A stretch of DNA of 64,000 bases from positions 7,798,001 to 7,862,000 of the forward strand of contig NC_004463.1 in assembly GCF_000011365.1 (NCBI RefSeq). Reading direction: 5' to 3'. Shown piece by piece: positions 61,444 to 64,000 of this stretch; positions within the stretch are counted from its first letter, which is position 1, and every line of letters starts with the position of its first letter. The notes under the pieces were generated by a model. The model made no database searches. It had not been told where the DNA came from and saw only the letters and a program-made list of their open reading frames with translations. Made by a program: the position numbers and the translations under genes. This DNA is from Bradyrhizobium diazoefficiens USDA 110. Its GTDB lineage: Bacteria > Pseudomonadota > Alphaproteobacteria > Rhizobiales > Xanthobacteraceae.

Positions 61444-62124
61444 TCAGGCCCCGACCAGCGCTTTCGTGGTCGGGAGCAGCGTCTGCTGCACCACCAGGCC
61501 GCGGGCGCGGGCGTCCATGACGCCGACGGCGCGCAGCGCAAGCAGCGTCACGGTCTGCACCGCATCGCGCATCTTGACGGGATCTTCGAGATTGTCAGGC
61601 GCGAGCGGCCCGACCAGGGCCTCATGCAGCGCACCGAGCAGCGCGGTGGCGGCCAGCGCGGTGTCCTGCGCCGGCAGGTGACCGGCGCGCACGGCCGCAT
61701 CGATCCGGCCTGCGATCTCGCCCGCGATCTCGCGCCGGCTGGCAAGCCGGGAGGCGCTGACATCGACATCGACCGGCTCGGCCAGGATGCCCCAGGCCAG
61801 CCTGCGCTGCGACAGGGTATGGACCGCCACCGTGGTGACGGCAGCAGCCAGCGCCGAGGACGGACCCGGCGCGGCATCGGCCGCCCGGCGGATCGCCGCG
61901 AGCTCGTCGCGGGAGACCTCGGCGATCAATTCGGAGATCAACTCGGCCTTGGAGGGGAAGTAGCGGTAGACCGTGCCGGCCGCGACATTGGCCCGGACCG
62001 CGACCGGCGCGATCTGCACCGCCGCCATCCCGCCTTCCGCCGCAGCCTCCCGCGCCGCCGCCAAGATCGCACTGCGCCGGGCCGCAAGGCGCTTAACCAC
62101 TTGATGCGTCCGCCGATAAACCAT
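61444..62124 (-). CDS. TetR-family regulator
   Basis: The 226-residue protein has a TetR helix-turn-helix (about 12-60; AILAAAREAAAEGGMAAVQI, VRANVAAGTVYRYFPSKAEL) and a helical ligand domain with YTLSQRRLAWGILAEPV-like residues (HTLSQRRLAWGILAEPVD). Met at 62124 is preferred over the longer frame from 62181. It is divergent from the next gene with a 287-bp gap; the target is unknown. The convergent pyk end lies 150 bp away. Confidence 0.88.
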   Translation of the reverse strand: MVYRRTHQVVKRLAARRSAILAAAREAAAEGGMAAVQIAPVAVRANVAAGTVYRYFPSKAELISELIAEVSRDELAAIRRAADAAPGPSSALAAAVTTVAVHTLSQRRLAWGILAEPVDVDVSASRLASRREIAGEIAGRIDAAVRAGHLPAQDTALAATALLGALHEALVGPLAPDNLEDPVKMRDAVQTVTLLALRAVGVMDARARGLVVQQTLLPTTKALVGA

Positions 62125-62411
62125 GGCGCGCTTCCTGTCCCACACGCCTGCCGCACGCCCTGCGGCCGAACGCTTCGTCACTCAATCGCTGCAAATCGCC
62201 CCGCAAGGACTGAACAACTATTCAGGACGAATGACAAGGAGCAAATGAGGATACGGGCGCCACGCAACTCCGAGGCGCACGCGAGCAGGTAGTAAACGCA
62301 TCCTTGCACCGCTTGGCGGCGGCGAACCGGCCCGGTTTACCCCAACTTAAAAGCGATCATGCTCAGGTGCGGATCTGCTGTTGTGCGTGGTCGTTCAACC
62401 CCGAGAGTCCA

Positions 62412-63899
62412 ATGTCGGTTTCCGTTACAAGCAGCGTTCCCGTCCGCGGCGTTGCGCGCTGGCTCGTGCCGCTCTGCATCGGCGCCGGTGTGTACCTGTT
62501 CTTCCTCGGCGTCGGCGACATCATGCTGCGGGATTCCGATACGCTGTGGCAGATCAAGATCGGACAGTGGATTCTCGAACATCGTGCGCTGCCCACCACC
62601 GACATCTATTCGTTTACGCGCGCCGGTGAGCCCTGGATCTCCAGCTCCTGGCTGTCGCAAGTCCTGTTCGCGCTGGTTTACGAGCCGTCAAACTGGTCGG
62701 GCGTGGTTATCCTGACATCGCTTGCAATCGGAGCGACCGCGGCGATCTTCGTTCACCTGCTTGAGCCTTATCTGGAGCCGGCGCGCGCCTTTCTGCTCGT
62801 CACCCCGCTCCTCTTCATGTCGATGGGGCATTTCCTCGCCCGCCCGCACATGCTGGCCCTGCCGGTCATGGTGGCCTTTGTCGGCGGGCTGCTGGCGGCC
62901 GCCGACCGGCGCACCGCGCCCTCCTGGCTGTTGCTGCCCTTGATGGCGCTATGGGCCAATCTTCACGGCGGCTTCGTCATGGGGCTGGCGCTGATCGGGG
63001 CCATCGGCCTCGATGCGCTCGCATCCGCCGATCGCAAGGATCGATTTGCGCTGGCGGCGCGCTGGGCCGTGTTCGGGCTTGCTGCGCTGGCCGCAGCCTG
63101 CTGCACGCCCTATGGCTGGAACACGCTTCTCGCATCGACGAAGATCCTCAGCCTCGGCAAGCTGCTCTCGATGATCTGGGAATGGATGCCCGCCGACTTC
63201 AGCTCGCTCGATCTGTTTGGAGCCAGCCTGCTCGGATTGATCGCCATCGGCTACTACAGCGGGCTGGTGCTGTCCTGGACCCGTATTCTTCTGCTGCTCG
63301 GCCTGGTCTGGGCGGCCCTCAATCACGTCAGAAACATCGAGGCCTTTGCGCTGTTGACGCCGCTCGTGCTGGCGAAGCCGTTCGCCGAGCAATTGGGCGT
63401 GACGAGAGCGGTCGCGCTGAGGGCGGCAGACGCCCGGTCCTCCTTTGCAGTGAGCGCAATCGCTGCGCTCGCGATCGTCGCGGCCGGCTGGAGCATCACG
63501 CGGTCCTATGCCACGCCGTACCGGTATGCCTTCATCGGCAATCAGTCCCCCGCGGCCGCGGTCGACGTGCTCGAGCGGCGGCACGCGCAGCGGATCTTCA
63601 GCACCGCTCCGATCGGCGGCTATCTGATCACCCGCAACATCAAGACCTTCATCGATGGCCGCGCCGAGCTGTATGGCGAGCAGTTCGTGCTCGACTACTT
63701 CGACGCCGTCGAGGGCAAGAACGTCGAGACGCTCCTGCGCCTGCTCGATACCTACCGGATCGACGCGACGCTGCTGAACCCCACGGTGCCCGCCTCGAGG
63801 ATCATGGACCATCTGCCGGGCTGGAAGCGCCTCTATGCGGATGATGTCGCCGTGGTCCACGTCCGCGACGACACACCGCTCCCCTCCCCGTCACGGTGA
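62412..63899 (+). CDS. Large multispanning membrane protein, possibly GT-C-like glycosyltransferase
   Basis: The 495-residue protein has about ten helices and an N-terminal loop with MLRDSDTLWQIKIGQWILEH, followed by TDIYSFTRAGEPWISSSWLS, a pattern seen in bacterial GT-C-type membrane glycosyltransferases (acidic residues after helix 1). The C-terminal soluble part contains FSTAPIGGYLITRNIKTFID and GRAELYGEQFVLDYFDAVEG. I cannot name the substrate and the family match is only tentative. ATG at 62412 follows GAGAG. It may be convergent with a gene beyond the right edge. Confidence 0.6.
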   Translation: MSVSVTSSVPVRGVARWLVPLCIGAGVYLFFLGVGDIMLRDSDTLWQIKIGQWILEHRALPTTDIYSFTRAGEPWISSSWLSQVLFALVYEPSNWSGVVILTSLAIGATAAIFVHLLEPYLEPARAFLLVTPLLFMSMGHFLARPHMLALPVMVAFVGGLLAAADRRTAPSWLLLPLMALWANLHGGFVMGLALIGAIGLDALASADRKDRFALAARWAVFGLAALAAACCTPYGWNTLLASTKILSLGKLLSMIWEWMPADFSSLDLFGASLLGLIAIGYYSGLVLSWTRILLLLGLVWAALNHVRNIEAFALLTPLVLAKPFAEQLGVTRAVALRAADARSSFAVSAIAALAIVAAGWSITRSYATPYRYAFIGNQSPAAAVDVLERRHAQRIFSTAPIGGYLITRNIKTFIDGRAELYGEQFVLDYFDAVEGKNVETLLRLLDTYRIDATLLNPTVPASRIMDHLPGWKRLYADDVAVVHVRDDTPLPSPSR

Positions 63900-63907
63900 G
63901 CCACGAA

Positions 63908-64000
63908 CCAAAGCGCGACGAGATTGGAGTGAATCGTCATCGCGTCTTGGCGTGTTGCTAGAGCATGAACTCTCGGGAATACCGCCGCACATTTTAGGCA
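63908..64000. repeat. partial GAGCATGA-type repeat at the right edge
   Basis: AAAGCGCGACGAGATTGG at 63911-63928 followed by GAGCATGAACTC at 63961 and GCCGCACATTTT matches, in the same order, the pair of elements at 36572-36685. Only the start of the element is inside the window. Confidence 0.6.

Overview
The window reads as chromosomal DNA of an alphaproteobacterium of the Bradyrhizobium/Rhodopseudomonas group. Evidence is the high G+C content, TTG-N8-CAA (FixK/NnrR-type) boxes in front of a copper nitrite reductase locus, a GapR (DUF2312) gene, a small aa3-oxidase subunit IV beside pntAB, and several families of dispersed palindromic repeats. No rRNA, tRNA, CRISPR array, phage or insertion sequence was recognised.

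Region 1 (1-9.9 kb) is a denitrification/NO-response locus. After a partial DUF4140/MuiA-like gene, a FixJ-like regulator and an AraC-type regulator come nnrS, nnrR, a DUF1858 gene, hemN, a 65-66 residue membrane protein, a PCuAC copper-chaperone fusion, nirK and nirV. Five FNR/FixK-type boxes lie in the intergenic spaces, and a box faces nearly every transcription unit, so the locus looks like one oxygen/NO-responsive regulon. NirK keeps all copper ligands. No nor or nos genes are in view.

Region 2 (9.9-18 kb) holds a GNAT acetyltransferase, a two-subunit 3-oxoacid CoA-transferase, an AsmA-family protein, and a dicarboxylate module of dctA, a PrpF/4-oxalomesaconate tautomerase homologue and a LysR regulator. 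Both structural genes of that module are broken: dctA by a 34-bp tandem duplication, the tautomerase by a single-base frameshift.

Region 3 (18-31 kb) contains a sugar-type ABC importer without its own ATPase, a conserved membrane protein, a glpD-potG-potH-potI operon without its binding protein, a PAS-GGDEF-EAL protein and an LhgO-like oxidase.

Region 4 (31-45.7 kb) has small DUF465 and hypothetical proteins, a GGDEF protein with a histone-like basic tail, purEK, aqpZ, rpsU, a TPR lipoprotein, a cupin, two ion antiporters, an alpha/beta hydrolase, pntA1-pntA2-pntB and two very small genes: an aa3 oxidase subunit IV and a 56-residue cysteine-containing protein.

Region 5 (45.7-64 kb) carries a 988-residue membrane patatin-like protein, an M3 peptidase with a repeat-bearing basic N-terminus, an NtrC-type response regulator, an L,D-transpeptidase next to a YcbK/MepK-like DUF882 protein (maker and likely breaker of 3-3 peptidoglycan cross-links), several small conserved proteins including GapR, a DUF1036 gene coupled to pyruvate kinase, a TetR regulator and a large membrane protein.
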